NCBI GenBank assembly: GCA_013396995.1
Contig: VWZP01001590.1
Coordinates: forward strand, 248,001 to 312,000
From: Dicaeum eximium
Lineage: Eukaryota > Chordata > Aves > Passeriformes > Dicaeidae
Direction of reading: 5' to 3'
DNA: 64,000 bases
The notes below the pieces were generated by a model. It saw only the letters and a list, made by a program, of their open reading frames with translations. It had not been told where the DNA came from and ran no database searches. Of this stretch, positions 26,180 through 39,955 are shown in pieces. Made by a program: the position numbers and the translations under genes. Every line of letters starts with the position of its first letter. Position 1 is the stretch's first letter.

Positions 26180-29100
26180 TCTTACATGAGATCTTTTTTT
26201 CAGTGTGACACCATTGCAAGATTCACATTTTTTGTCCCTGTGGAAGTAGAGGAAGCATGATAAGCACAGAGGAACATGGTTTAAAAATGGTGCAGCTTAA
26301 CTGAAATCCAAATGCAGGCATCTTTCTTTTGTGTTTTTGGCTAGACAGGGATCTCTCCCTGCTGGTCTGTTCTTACTTGCTTCAGAAAGGAGTCTAATTT
26401 CTCCCAGCAAACCTAAGGCAGTACAGATGAATAATTGGTATTGCATTTTCAGAAGTGGAGTGGTTCCACTTGTAATGGGACTACCATTGTGAAGCACCTT
26501 TGTAATGCCTACTGTGCCATGAAATCTGCTGGATGAGACAGTGTGTGCCAAATCTGCTCATTGCTGGTCCCTCTCTTGTGTCTTGGTCAAGTGCAGTTAG
26601 TACAAATCATTACCACTGGCTCCAAAGCTGCCAGTAATGTGTCACTCCCTTAACTGATCCTCAGAACAATTTCTGTAGTCCAAAGCACCCCACAAATAAT
26701 CTTGACTCCTGCAGGGAAGTTTCTTGACATTTATTTTATTGCCTAGTAATAGCATTGCTGCGCCATGGAAGTGATGATACTTCTCAGACATAAGTGAATG
26801 GGACCCCAAGGGTGAATCTGCCAACAGAATACATTGCAAGGATGCTGCCACCCATGTACTTGATCTAGAGTTGGCCTCTGAAAGAGTGACCCTCAGTTCT
26901 CTCTGATACAAAGGCAAGTTGAGCAGAGAATTGAACTATTTTGAAAGAAAGGCTGTACAGTACTAACACTTGTGTGAAGTACTCTCATCCTGCATTGCTG
27001 AAAGGATCTACTGTATTTGAGCCCTCTTGACAGTTTTATGGAAAAGTAAATGTTACCAGGAAAAAAACTGGTGTGAAGTGTGCCATGAAAATGTTTCAAG
27101 TGTTAGTTTATGCTCTGGAAATTAATATGCATTGCTAAACTGTAGTTGAATTCAGTGTGCTCCTGAGAGGTGAGACATTTCTTGGAGCAGATTGATCCCC
27201 CTGCCCATTATCTGCCCTCTCTCCATTGGAGAGAGCCTCAGGCAGGAGACTGGCTTAATGGTTGGATAAGGAGCTGCTACACACCCTGAAAAACTACAGG
27301 TCACTCTCACTGCATGTTTCTCTACTTTGGTGATTTAATTAAAATAATGAGATCCTTCTTTTCTGCTCTCTTCTTTTTTTTCCCTTCCATTGATCCGTAG
27401 CTGTTTCGTTGTTTTCAGAATTACTGCTATCTTAGTTCATGCACATTGTTTTCTGCAGAGTCATCAGTGCTGTGGTTCCAATTGGTGAAAAATTTTTGTG
27501 TTAGTGTTGCTCTTAAAAGACAGGTTAATTCTCCAGCTTCTTTTAAGTTGCAGGATAGAAGGAGGCTTGAAGTATTTAGGAAGGCTTCTGTTTCTCCTCT
27601 AAAATAACAGCTAAATACCTATAGAAATTCTCAAGAACTTTTAAAATCTTTTCCATAGATGTTTCTAGTCAAGGGAGTGGACTCACTTATTTTCTACATA
27701 TTTACTCACATCAGAATGAACATTTGTTTTGTGTGATCAAAACAAGGGGCTTCACATACCCATATTTTGTGTGAAAGCAATATGAAATGATTTTGAACTC
27801 TCAGATTCTGAGTTTTTAAACTCTCTTCAGGATCTAATTAGGAAATGATAAGAGGATGTGGAAGATGAGAAACATATCAATGTCTACTATCAAATAGTAT
27901 GTATTTATAGTACTATTTCTTTTTTTTGTTAACAGCATGACAAGGAAACGAGAAGATAAAAGTCTGCAATTTCCTAGAAAATAATGAATGTGAAAATTAC
28001 TGATATTACAATTTTTTTTACTTATAATAATAAGAATAATAAGAAAAATGCTGGGGTTCATATAGCTGTTCCAGCATATGTCATACTCTTGTCTCTTTCA
28101 TTACTTATTCTTCATCTCTGAATCTGTACATTGAGATTTATTTGTTGAAGGAACAAAGAGATGCAGCTTCTGTGTTCTTAGGAACACCTGCGTGTTGGAT
28201 TTCTTCACTCGGATGCTGCAGTCTTACAGGGATCTCTTCTGTGAAGTCTGGTTTGCTTTGTTGGTGCCAGGGGTCCTTAGATGGTTATTGTAATCCTAGG
28301 CATTATTCTTTATTTTACATATGTTTTAGCTGGTCTGTTCAGAAGTTTCCTGGAGGGTGTACAGTCAGAGCAGGTGGCAGTAAAAGAGAAAAGGGGGAAA
28401 AATTGAGTCTTTAATACTGCTCAGAGGTTTGTTTGTTGAATAAATAAGCAGTTCAGGTTTATCACTGTGGCTAAAAAATTACCCTTCTTTTTTGCTACCT
28501 AGGATTATTTACCTAGATGTGATGTCACTCTCTTCTGAAATAATTTCCATCCTTAAAACAAACCCAAAAAATCCCACCACAAAACCTTCACTCTCCAGGG
28601 TATTTGCAAGAGAACAATGCAACGTTATTTCTTTAGTGCATTGTAATGAAAACCATTGCTGAGCACTTAGCTGACAGCTTTGTTTTCTGCTTGTTTTCAG
28701 TGCAAACAGAGCCCCTATTTTATTTTTTAAGTATTTGCATGTTAGCAGTAGATATGGTCATGAAGTAGAACTTGAAACTCAACATCAATAGTTCAGCTGT
28801 TTGTAATCTGCTGTGATAATATTTATTAAAGCGCATTTTGTGAACATTTTTTAAGTTTATATATAACAAGAGATGGTTAAAAATAGCTCTATTTTAAACA
28901 GCCTGGTGTGAAGGGAAACATCTGTTCCTGCTTAAGCTTCTTTCAACTTGTGTTCTTTTGACTAAGCCCTGTAAGAGCGGTGTTGATGTGTATCTTCCAT
29001 GGACATTGCAAAACTATTTTCAGGACTCTCCCAGGAGCCTGGTAGTGCTTTTATAATCCTTTGCCCCCACCGGCTTTCAAGTCATCCCCTTGCCCAAGAT

Positions 29101-32100
29101 AAAAATAGTTATTATAAAGTATGTAGTTGATATTTTTAATGATCCTACTTCTGTCTGGTGGGAAAAATTAACTTTGTAAAGAACAATAAATATGATAATG
29201 TTTTATACTGTGCTAAAATAAATTACCAGCAAATTGTTCAAATTGTAATTTTGGCTACAAGTAACAGATGGCTTGATGAAACAATGTAATTTTAAAGAAA
29301 CGCTCCTCAGTTGATATAAAAATAAAAGTAGTATTCCCTGCAAATTAAATGTAAAGCCTCTAAGTTTCAGACTGAATTAATACTTTTTAAAATACCCCTG
29401 TTGTCCTGAGCAGTTCTTTTTGTTTATTTTCACGGCCTAGAACAGAGACAGACTAAAATTACTCACATTGAATCACATTATCGCTAGTTATTAAAATGGT
29501 TTTTAGATACAACAATCAACTACACGTTTCTGTAAGTCTTTATTTTCCCCTTGCTTATGTTCACCAGTTAGTGTAGGAATTACTCACAAAAGATTCCTGC
29601 AGAGAGCATGGTCTGCATTTTGAAAATGCCAGTTCTCTAGAGCAACAGCTTGGGACAGAATTTCTACAGACTTATTTTTAAAGGGAATATCAAATATGTG
29701 GGTTGAGTGGGCATAGCTGGCTGCTCTCTAGCAGTTGTTCCCAAGTCTAAAACAAATTGTAGGGAATAAATCCTGAGTTATGTGAATAATTTCAAGACTT
29801 TTTTTTCAGAGTTAGGGGAAAGTTGAGAGTATACAGGTATATTATATGGCTTTTGGACAAATACCACACTCAGTGGATCTTTGTAGCATGTGGCCAGTAA
29901 TGTTCTGGCAAAGTCTTTGCCTTCAGTGAAGGAGCAGGTGCTAAAAGGAGATGATTTGAGAAGAATCAGCACACCCAGGACCACAGAGGATGAGACTGGT
30001 TTCGAGACCTGTCATGTAAAGAAATATGCAGAAAGGAGCAAGTGTACTTGCACCGCGCTGCGCTGCATGTTTCGTGTGGTTATATTGTTCTCAGGAGTGA
30101 ATACGATGTGAGCTGGAGAGGAATTTCAAGTTGTTAATCTCACCCCTTTCTTGGCTCGAGCGGCAGGAGATGTACAGCTTACTGTAATTTAATATCTCCT
30201 GCAGCACTGCCTTAAGATCCCACCTTCTGTTTCATTCAGCACAGCAGTAAGTTTTGCAGTAGCTCCTCTCTTCAGTACATTTCTCCCTGTGCTGTTTGTA
30301 GCCTTCAGTTCCCTTCTGCAGAGACTATTATCAAGAATCATGTTGTAAAACTGAACAGCTTGCTTTCTTGTCCTGTTCAGTGCCTCGTTCTCTACCTTGT
30401 TCTGGTTCTTGTGCCTCTGCCACAATTGCAACGAGATCTTAAAATGGCAAATCAATGGTTTAGGATTATGGCAGCATTCTCCAAGGCATCCCCCCAGTGT
30501 TTTATCCCTCATGGCTTATTTTGATATAATTGACAGTGGAAATACTTGATAATTTAAAAAGTTGAATGCAGACTGGGATTTCACTTTCTAAAAGCTACAT
30601 TTGTATTTGCTTCCATGTATATGAACATGAACTTCCTATCTCAAATTCAAAAGAAAATCTTAAAATCTTAAAAATGCATGGGAAGTACAGGCTTAAGCAA
30701 AGGAGCATTCTAGTCAGAAAGGTTGCATGGTTTGGAAATCTGCAAGCAGTGCAACAGTCCAGAGTAATAGGATAGAAAAATTATGAGCAATTGATGCTTT
30801 GCTATTTGATTAGCAGAATTATCTTTTTCTTTTGGTAATGTGTTATTAGAGATGCAAAAATACCAAAGTTTCAAAGTGTAGAAAGAATTAAATCCTCCTT
30901 TAGAACATTAGCTAAGCTTAGTTGGTTTTAAAATAAGCAGTAAACCCTTGATGACTGTTCCTGTCTTCTAAGAAAGGAGCATGTGAGACCTACGGAAAAT
31001 GTAAGAGGCAGACTAAAAGCCTGTCTTAATTTTAAACATCTGCTTCCATAAATGAGCAAACTAGGAGGGGGATGTGCAGTATTTATGATGAAACATGTTC
31101 TACTAAATATTAATGAAGGAGGACAGAGTTGGAAGACTGTAGTATTGAGCATACTTTTCCAGTTCCAGCTCCTGGCATGCAGTACACAGCATTCTCCTCA
31201 AACCACAGGATCGTGTTTTTTGCATGAAGATCCCTGGTGCTGTCTGTTTTCAAAGGAGATTTGCTTGAATCCTAAGAAGAAGGTAGAGAAATGCACTGAT
31301 CTGGTTTCTGGTGCACATTATGACACCTAATGCCTTTAACATTGTTCTTTTAAAAACAACAACTAAATAGACAGGCAGACAAGCATTTCTTTTACTGACT
31401 AAGACAGTTCATACTTGGTTTAAAAAGACAGCTTGGAGCAAAATTAACCAGCTATCGTTTCCAAGGCCATATGTTTGGCCATCAGTAGGATTAAGTAGCA
31501 GTGTTTCCCAAAGTTCACAGCAGAGCTAACTAAATGCATCTGACCATCAGGAAATCAGTTCCTTGCTCCTGGAAGATGTTCTTTCTCTAAGAACATTTTT
31601 GATATGTGTGCTCTTCATAATTTGATTTTAGCAACCTACTAATGAAATGTTCAGTCCTAGTGCCTGAGTTTTGAAGATTTTTTTTTTTTCCCCAGGTCAC
31701 CAGAAAGTGTAAGCCTTGAGACCATTTAGGGCTGTTATAATCTCAAGTGTCTTGATGACATTAGTAAATCTGCTTTTTCTCTGGACAGATGTCAAAAATG
31801 CCCAGCTCCTGGCATTAAAGAGTTAAGAGAGGTTCCTAACACGTACTAAATAATTTGTTTGAAATTCTTATCTGGGAGAGATCCTCATTATTAAATTACT
31901 GTGTGTTGTTTCACATTTTTATTGATTTTGGTGGAATACTACCCTGAGCTTGCTGGAAGTGTTCGATTTTTTGTGTGCTGTCCCACGGGGATGTGATCAG
32001 GATCTCCTTGTAAGCAATTGCTGAAGCTGCTAGAAGTGTAAGATTCTGTTCAGCATGGGATTTATATCCTTGAGTTTCCATATTTATAAGAGTACCATCG

Positions 32101-33680
32101 TCATACTCACTGTCAATAGGAGGTTATTATGGAGCTGACAATGGAACAAGAAACACAGAATCATAAACATTGTATGGGCTGTACAATGGACTTGCCAAGT
32201 GTCTTTATTCGAAATAGATTTGAAAAGAGAACCTGTGTGTGACTGTTCAAAATGAGCTTTTGAAAATGGGTTCTCACATGACTGTGAGAGCTACAGAGTA
32301 AAACAAATACTTTCCAGAAAAGAGGATTTCATCATTCAGCCATGCTGTTGCCAGGCGTGGTTTTACAGATCTTTAATTTAGACTGTCAGCTATTTTCTAA
32401 TTAGGGTAGGGAGCCTGCAAGAGAACCAGAAATATTTAAAAATATGGGACATAAATTGCTACATCAATGTAATGTTTAGTGACACTGCTTTGTGCTGCTG
32501 ATGGCTCCTTTTCCTCCAAATGCAGTATAAAAATAGCGGTCAGGCAGTTCTGAAATAAACAATAATACTTCCCAAATGTTAAGAATGTTAACACAAGTGC
32601 CCCAGCTAAAATTCAATTAAGGTAGTGACATCAGGGTTGGACATGGTGCTTGTTCCCATTCCTTCTAAAGTTCGTGGGAGATTTGATATTATTTTGCAGA
32701 CAGTGAAGGCTAAATCTGTCATTTTTTTCCCCTCAGGGAAAATGCCAGGTTTCTAATCAAGCAAATTATAGGGATGACATTAAATTGTTAAACTGCCTTG
32801 GCCCTCTGTACACATGAAATTTCATCCCTTCTTTAAGCAGATTCTATTTTTAAACTGCCATAAATCCAATTTGTTGCAAGCCAGTTGCAAATGAATTTGG
32901 ATGTACCCACTTGGGGGTTTATCCAGATTGAAATAAATGAGTTAAGTTCTGCTTCTGTGGTTGAACAATAACGTCTTTTGTGATGGAGATCTGGTCTTGT
33001 ATTTGTGGTTAATATCATCCAAGCACCACTTTATGAGGCAATGAAAATGTTTCTATTCCCATCTGGGGAAAGAAGCAAATAATTTTTTTTTGTTGTTGGA
33101 ATTTCCCTTTTCAAAATTTCCCAAGTTGTAAAGGGCAAGTATATAGTATATTAGAGGTATAGAAATTGTCATAAAACAGTTGAAGTTAGCATTAATTACC
33201 TAGAATAAGGGCAGTTTAAATCTAGTTTTTTATCTGATGTGAAAAGTGGTAGAGATGTAGTTGTTTTTATGTTTTTTCCTTTCATTTGATCATACAATGC
33301 AGTGTAACACAGACCTCTTAGTTAGTGCTCTTTGTGGGTGCTCTACACTGGCACATAAAGACAAGTAATTGTGTTACTTATCTGATCTGGAATATGTCTT
33401 GGGTGACCCTGTCCAAGTAGCATCACATTCTTCCCATTCACTTCAGCTTTACCCCTTCTTTCTCCCATACTTTGCTTTTTTACTGATTCCCAGCACTGCA
33501 TCTGCTGAGATATTTTCCCAGAAGGCTGTGACAGACATAACTGTCTGTGTGCTCCAGCACAGGATACCACAAGAGGGCCCAAAACCTGCAGGTGGCTTGC
33601 AAAAACAGTCCTTCTGTCCTGTGTATCTCCTGGGCACAACCTCTCCAGTTACTGAGGTGTGGGTTTGGTTTTGTGGGTTT

Positions 33681-33740
33681 TTTTGTTTGTTTGTTTGGTC
33701 AGTTGGGTTAGTTTTGACCCTTTTTTAATTTTTTTTTTTT
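33681..33740. repeat. GTTT microsatellite and poly-T tract
   Basis: Several TTTG units run from 33681 to about 33697. About 30 bases later a run of 12 T bases ends at 33740. This is ordinary low-complexity intronic sequence. Confidence 0.85.
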
Positions 33741-35027
33741 AAGTTTGTATATCCAATCATTGAAATACAGGAAAGAGAAAATACGATTCTACTGGATAGC
33801 ATGATTCAGTCTGGATGTGAAGGCAACTAAAATTTCATATTTAAGCCCTTAGCAGGATCCTAAAAAACAAATTGCCCTTGTAGTTTCAATGTGTTCAGTC
33901 TTTACACTTTCTGATGAAAGCTAGCTTCTTCATGGTTTTGTGAAAAGTTGAAGGGAGAGACTGTGTCTGCTGATACATCACTTTCCTGTTCTGCAGTTCA
34001 CATCACACTTTTGATGTAGCATTTCCTGCTACATTTGCTTTCTTGAGAATAATGAGATGCTTGGTTTTGCCATATGTCATTGGGAAATTTTGAAATATAT
34101 GTTTAAATAAGATTTTGTGTTCTGTAGTGTACAGTATTGCAGTCTTAACAGTAATTAATTACAGTATTAACTTTGTTGGGAAAGGGCCTTGAAGATACAA
34201 ACTCTTTTTTCCAACCTTCCTGCTAAGCTGTCTGGCCAGTAGAGGTAGGACTGTAATTTGGTGTTCAGTTCCTCATGTTTCTATTTTGAGAACAAGAGCC
34301 TCAAAAGAAACACCTCAGCTTCTGGTACTCCTTAGAACAAACACAATTTTTTTTGAGTAAGCCAAGACTGTAAAACATTGCTACAGTATCTGTGAAAGCT
34401 GTTCTCTCTCCTCCGTATCACAGCGTGGGAGTCTGATGTAGATTGACAAGCAGTCTTTATTGACCAGGACCAGTAATATTACCACATATGTACTGTCCTC
34501 AAACTCTCTAACAGTTCCACACTAGTTAGATTTCTATAATTAACTGCCCTGCAACCTACTAAACAAATGTAGTGTTGTGTCTGTACATGAGTGATGAAAT
34601 GAATTTGTAACTCTATCACTAACTATATAAAAAAGTATTAATTGAGTTACAATGGAGAGTCCAGACCATTGAGCACATTATAAATGCATCTGTCACTGAT
34701 ACTCAAACTTTCCTGAGCAAAGTAAAAGCTAACTTTCTTTGTAGACAGATACCCTTTTGGCCAGGATACTGCTAATGGTATTTTTATTGTCCTGTTTAGC
34801 AATAAGCTTTACTTCAGCCAGCATCCCATGTTTCCCAGGCTAAACACCTGTGAAGACCATTGCCTTGTTTCCTGGAGGCCTCTGTTTAAATTCCTGAAAT
34901 GAAGAGTTAATTTAAAGTGGAAAATATAATAGTGGTTTGAAAGAGGAAGTTCTTGTTGATGAAGCATAATCTCTAGGTTTGTGTGTTTGGAGCAGTAAAA
35001 TGTTACCAGGAAGTAGATGATTTATTT

Positions 35028-35041
35028 AAAAAAAAAAAAAA
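35028..35041. repeat. Poly-A run of 14
   Basis: Fourteen consecutive A bases are followed by an A-rich AGAAACAAACAAAAAAG stretch. No retrogene or SINE body is recognisable to its left, so it is called a simple homopolymer. Confidence 0.8.
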
Positions 35042-36234
35042 GAAACAAACAAAAAAGACCCCAACTGTATATAGAAGATGCAGAAATGAGCTTCCTCTGA
35101 AATTTTAAAAAGATATGAACTTCTTCCTTTTTACTTGCTACTTAAAAAAGTTCCACTGAACTGTTTTTCCTAAGTTCATGCTAACTTGAGCCTAGGCAAA
35201 GAATTTAGAAACTTTTAACTCTTTGGAATTTTGTGTTATGCAGACAAAGTGAAATTATTTCTCTATTCTCAAGGCATTTATTTTTGAAAGATTTATGTGT
35301 ATTTAAACTTTACATTGTGTGAAGAGTATACATTTAATGGAAGCCTTTTCATTCTGGTGAATGATTTTGATAAATGAAGCAGTAGACACTCATATGTTTT
35401 CACAGAAGTCTGTCTCGCACTCACACTTCTCCTGGGTTTGAGGAGTGTGAGGCTGATGACTCCATAGTGCAGAGTCTGCCTGAGAGAGATTTCTCTTTCT
35501 GCTTCGTCCTAAACCTTTGTTAGGTAATGCTGGCTTTACCTAATTGTCATTACTACTAGCCCAATACTTTTTTTCTTAGGATCTTTTGTGATCTGATTCC
35601 TTCATTTTCCTCCTTTACCTGAAGCATAAAGGATTAATGATAGAGCCTTTTAGTTGGCTTTTTCTTCTTCTTAGCTCATGTTACAATGCCTTTTTGTATT
35701 CTGAGTTCTGTATTTTCCCCAAAGTGGTGTATTAAAATAGCTTTGCTTTTATGCACTCACTATGTGAAAGTTTGCCATTTGTGTCTCAATCCAAAATAGG
35801 ACAAACAACAACTGTTGTTATAGAATTAATAAGCTTTTCCTTGCATAAATGTCATAATCACATACCTAATACAGCAGAATATATAATAATGTCTCTGATT
35901 TCTTAAGTTCAATACAAAAATATTTTTGTAAGAAATACCACTTCTAGTATTTTATTATCAGTAGGATTTATCTCTTGTGAAGAAATATATGGGCATTTTC
36001 TCTTTTTTCCTCCCCTCCTCCCCCCTTTCACATTATATCAGATGGTTTGGGCAACTTTTCATCCTGCTTCTTTAGAATGTACCTTTTTATATAAATGCAA
36101 CATGACAATTTCTAGTGGTAGTGGACAAAAGTAGCACAATGACATGCTCATTGCCTTGAAGGGTGTTATTTTCTGTGTTTCTATTTAGCTAAGACAGCTT
36201 GACAGTTAAAAATCTAATCTTCTTCAACTTGTAG

Positions 36235-36664
36235 ATTCAAGATGCTGCAAGTCAAGGCTTGAAATTTGTTGGAATTATACCTCAGTACCATTCCCAAAAG
36301 AACTGCCTTGTCAGCAGCTCCCTGACACCTGCCAGTAACAACTCTGTGCAATCAAGAGATAATAAAAATGTTTCAAATAACCCCGAGGATCATGCTTCAC
36401 TGAATGGCGAGAAAATAGACAGCACTGATGGATGCAGTACTCCAACACAGAGTGAGCAAAGTGCTGACCAGTGTGCCACATCCAGAGAGGGCTGCAGAGG
36501 TGAAGGACAGGCTACTGAAGAGCTGAATTCCAAGTCTGTGAAGGGAAGTGAAGAGCAGTCTCAGAATGAGAACCTGAGTGTGAGAGAAGCAGCAGACAAG
36601 ACTGGACAGAATGGACTTGCAGAGAATGAAACACCAGCACGATGTTTGAAACCACTTACTGACA
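36235..36664 (+). CDS. RFTN1: RFTN1 coding exon (probably exon 5), with variable linker
   Basis: This is the largest coding exon seen, 430 bases. It opens with IQDAASQGLKFVGIIPQYH, nearly identical to the human raftlin segment. It continues into about 120 residues rich in Ser, Asn, Glu, Gln and Thr, with an EDHASLNGEK block that recalls the human DHASLENEK. The rest of the linker aligns poorly by eye, as expected for a disordered connector between the two conserved halves of raftlin. The acceptor is CTTGTAG and the donor is a strong GTAAGT from 36665. The last base, A, is the first base of a lysine codon completed by the next exon. The frame stays open to a stop at 36796 if the intron is retained, but the consensus donor and the fit of the next exon make 36664 the end. 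Confidence 0.95.
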
Positions 36665-37332
36665 GTAAGTACTGTAGTGACCTCTTGTACATAAAAGCCA
36701 AGTTAAAATTGCCTCAATTACCTTCCCAGCTCCTTTGGGGGGTGGCATGCAGGGGGGACATTGCCACGGGGATGGTGAAGAAAAGATACCCCAAATAAGC
36801 CACTTAAACTGATTTCAGCATGGTTATACAGTTCACAACAACTGAACAGGAGTCAGATGGCAAAGGAAGAGATGATACAGGCAGGTGCTGCTTTGTTGTG
36901 GCCCATATGTATGCCTGAGTGTGAAGACTTACTTTTGTCTGCTGTTCAGCTGAATTGGTTAATTTCTGTATTTGTTGCTGTACCCTGAGAGCTCTTGATC
37001 TTTGTGTCCTTTTTGTCTGAATAAAAAGCCCTGTTAATCTGCCTGACAAGCTTTTGCAGCCATAGAAGGAATAATTCACAAAGACTTATCACAGTTAGCC
37101 CCTTTGTAGTAGGTGAACAGATAGCTGGAATTAAACCACCTTAGGAACAGCATGAATATATGTGGTCTGGACTCTGAAGTCTCCTAGTATCCTACAGTCA
37201 GTGTGGGGGTCAGTGCTCCAGTCAGAATTGTAATAACTCGAAAAAAGCAGTTATTTTTGTAAATGACTCATGTTTGCTAATTCATAATAAAATTTGGTAA
37301 TGGGGCTCATAATAATTTGGTTTCCAGTTACC

Positions 37333-37347
37333 TTTTTTTTTTTTTTT
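37333..37347. repeat. Poly-T run of 15
   Basis: An uninterrupted T homopolymer. On the minus strand it would be a poly-A, but I see no recognisable retrotransposed sequence beside it. Confidence 0.8.
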
Positions 37348-39044
37348 AAGATTTTTACCCATATATTAGTTTTATTTCTTTTATTTCTTTGACATATTTT
37401 TCCTCAAGTGGGCTTTCCACTTTTTAAATGTCATTATGCCATCAAAGACCACAAGTCTCAGCTGAGATCTATACCCTCCTGAAGGTGTTTGTTGCTCAAA
37501 GGTTACTTCTGTAGCAGGAACTGTAGTTCAAAATAGGATGTAAACCAGAGTTAATTAGAAAACTAAAAGGAAAAATATTCTTGCTCCCTTTCCAGTTTAA
37601 GCCTCAAAATACATTTCTTTTCTATGCTTGTTTAAATTCAAGAAAACCGTGTTTACGCTTATTACTCTTACTGCTTTCCTTAATTTCCTTACAGGCTACA
37701 AATTATGCATGGGGAATGTAGGTGGAATTTCTAAAGCTGGTGCTGTCCTTGACTTTAATTTATCCCTATTCTCTAAGACTTTACATAGATTCAGTCAAAC
37801 AATCCTACCCCAGTGGGAATTTCGTATACAGGACCCAGAATGACTTTGCATTGTACTCCTTGGATTATTGTCTTGGTTTCCGTTGCAGTTTGGTGTAATT
37901 AGCTTTTGGATCCAATTTGGATCACACTCTAGTAACCTTCCAACATACTCTTTTCAGTTTTTATTGGGCAAGGGGGCACCCAGATTGGGTCAAAACATAA
38001 CTGTTGTTTGAACAATCTCTTCCCTTCTATAGCCTTAGAGGTGGGTTGTCCCAACACTATAATTTTACACAGAAAACCTCTCTTAGTTTTATAGTTAAAA
38101 ATTAGTTATCTGCAAGTCTAACTAGATCAGTTCTTTCTCTTTTTTATCTGCTATCTTTGAGAGAGTTAACTTAGCAAGTTTGATCATCTCTTTGATGCTG
38201 TTCCTCTCCTTACTGAACATTGAAATTGTTTTGCTCCAAGTAACCATGTTCTTAATATTTGTGCATAATGTGAAGCTGATCCCCTCCAGTCTTCCCAACT
38301 TTTGTCTGTAACAACCCGAGATTGCAAAAAAAAAAAAAGGGTTCATTTTAAAAATGTATTTAGCTTCCTCAGGTACCTTTCTTTGAGTGCTTTTTAGCTT
38401 TATTTTTCATGCATTTTTTCAATTGCTGATTTATGCAAATACTTTCCAAGACTGAAAGTCCGAGAAGGCAGTTTTACGTGATAGCTCATCTAAAGTAGAA
38501 TTTTTCCAAATCCTGTACAACACTGCTGATTTCGTTATTACTCTGAATGAATTTTTGTTATTACAGCACTCCCTTTTCCTCCCATGGAAAATGTATTTCA
38601 GTTTTTGGCACCAGTTCTCCATCCTTCCTTGGGAGTGTGAAGATTGAAGGCATCAGGTGGTTGGTTTTTTTTTCCCTACGTATTCTATAGGAAGTTACCA
38701 CTCTTGAACTGCTTCTCTCCTACATAAAACTTACAGGGAAAAACATCAATATTCCTTACTATTTGTGGGATCTTAAATATATCCTTTATTTTAGATTTTA
38801 TACTATTCAAGTGTTATTTTTATGCTTCTTCACATGATTTCTGAATGTTTTGTAGTGCTCATTTGTTTCCTCCGTTTTTAAAAGGCTTTTCAGTGCAATG
38901 TTGAAAAATATTTGCCTGTGAACAAGGCACAGATATTCCAACAGTATGTTCAAAAGTGCTGTGTTACTTAGAACCAAACTGAAGGGTGTCTTCAGCTGTG
39001 CTTGAGGATCTGGGGTCACTGGTGAAACCTGTTGTCAGTAGTGA

Positions 39045-39496
39045 CTTGGGTTAGACAACACCTTCCACTAGACCACGTTTTCCAGGGATGGGGCGGTCAC
39101 AACTTCTCTGAGCGATCTGTTCCAGGGCCTCACCACCCTTACCATGAAGAATTTCTCCCTAATACCTAATCTAACCCTGCCCTCTTTCAGTCTGAAGCCA
39201 TCACCCCATGTCCTTTCACTACATGCCTGGTACAAAGTCTCTGTTCAGCTCTCTTGTAGGCTCCCTTCAGGTACTGGAAGGTTGTTCTGAGGTCTTTCCA
39301 GGCTAAACAACACAAATTTTCTCAGCCTTTCTTCATAGGAAAGCTGCCTCATTCCTCTAATCATCTTTGTGGCCTCCTCTGGACCCATTGCAAATGTCCT
39401 TCCTGTGCTGGGAGCCAGAGCTGGATGCAGTGCTCCAGGTGGGGTCTCACCAGAGCAGAGCAGAGGGCAGAATCCCCTCCCTGGCCCTGCTGGCCC
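39045..39496 (-). mobile_element. CR1 LINE fragment, 3' part, left of LTR insertion
   Basis: This is a minus-strand CR1. Read on the + strand it runs from the 3' end inward: ACACCTTCCACTAGACCACG, then GGGATGGGGCGGTCACAACT, GAAGAATTTCTCCCTAAT, CTTTGTGGCCTCCTCTGGAC, and GGTGGGGTCTCACCAGAGCA up to CCCTGGCCCTGCTGGCC. These blocks follow the usual CR1 order for the reverse-transcriptase C-terminus and 3' region. A short internal deletion seems to lie between the CTAGACCACG and CCAGGGATGG blocks. The element resumes after the LTR at 39956, which shows that the CR1 was present first. Confidence 0.92.
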
Positions 39497-39955
39497 TGAT
39501 GCCTTGTGAAGGCTGACCTAGAACAGAGGCTAGATGGAATTAAAGAATAAAGTAGGTGTTTATTAAAAGTCCTCAATGGATACACCTTGGGCAGTAAAAG
39601 AGCCCTGCCAGGGCTACACCCAAGATGAACCCAGAATGGTCACAAAATTGATGACTGGTCATGGGGTCTCACACTTTTATAAGTTCTGGTCTGTTACCAT
39701 ATTGGAGTTAATTGTCCAGTTACACCTTTAGGTTATGAAGTTCCATCCTTCTTGTTTTTCTCTCTTCAGTCCACGTTGTTTATGCTCTTGGGCCTGAATT
39801 TTGGATCTGCTGTCCTTGGTCCAAAGCTAGAAAAGGAATTATTTTGTCTACCTATTCTGTGAAGAGAGTGTACCATCCATTAATATAAAGCTCAGAACTA
39901 CACACTAAAGCAGTACAGGATCTGAAAAATATAAAAACCAAAACCTAGGGCATCA
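39497..39955 (-). mobile_element. Solo LTR of an endogenous retrovirus, nested in CR1
   Basis: This is a 459-base long terminal repeat with terminal inverted repeats, TGATGCC at the left and GGCATCA at the right, so it has the expected TG...CA ends. On the minus strand a TATA-like CTTATAAAAG lies at 39674-39683 and an AATAAA polyadenylation signal at 39559-39564, about 110 bases downstream. That order gives the LTR a minus orientation. The flanks GCCC (39493-39496) and GCCA (39956-39959) fit a 4-base target duplication with one change, a size usual for gammaretrovirus-like elements. CR1 sequence abuts both ends and no gag, pol or env remnant is present, so this is a recombined solo LTR. I recall similar LTRs in songbirds but cannot name the family. 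Confidence 0.85.

Larger units (their letters stand above)
22882..36234 (+). other. RFTN1: RFTN1 intron, about 13.4 kb
   Basis: This is the longest complete intron here (phase 0; donor GTGAGT, acceptor TTCAACTTGTAG). It is AT-rich and poor in recognisable repeats. I see a 9-base hairpin at 26156-26179, a GTTT/poly-T low-complexity stretch at 33681-33740, short homopolymers at 31678-31689 and 35028-35041, and an AATAAT-rich patch near 28020-28050. None of the open frames has a recognisable product or a raftlin match. I see no RNA gene. Confidence 0.7.

Noticed and set aside
32150..32180. ACACAGAATCAT as a CR1 terminus
   Set aside because: No CR1 body follows. The match is too short to call.
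32173..32210. ATG-GGC-TGT start resembling the acylated Met-Gly-Cys start of raftlin
   Set aside because: It lies downstream of two internal exons, and the following residues do not match raftlin's N-terminus.
36665..36798. Continuation of the open frame past the large exon
   Set aside because: A consensus GTAAGT donor precedes it, the residues match no raftlin, and the next exon fits only after splicing at 36664.
39361..39585. Minus-strand open frame ALVRPHLEHCIQLWLPAQ
   Set aside because: This is the C-terminal end of the CR1 RT region running into the LTR, not a separate gene.
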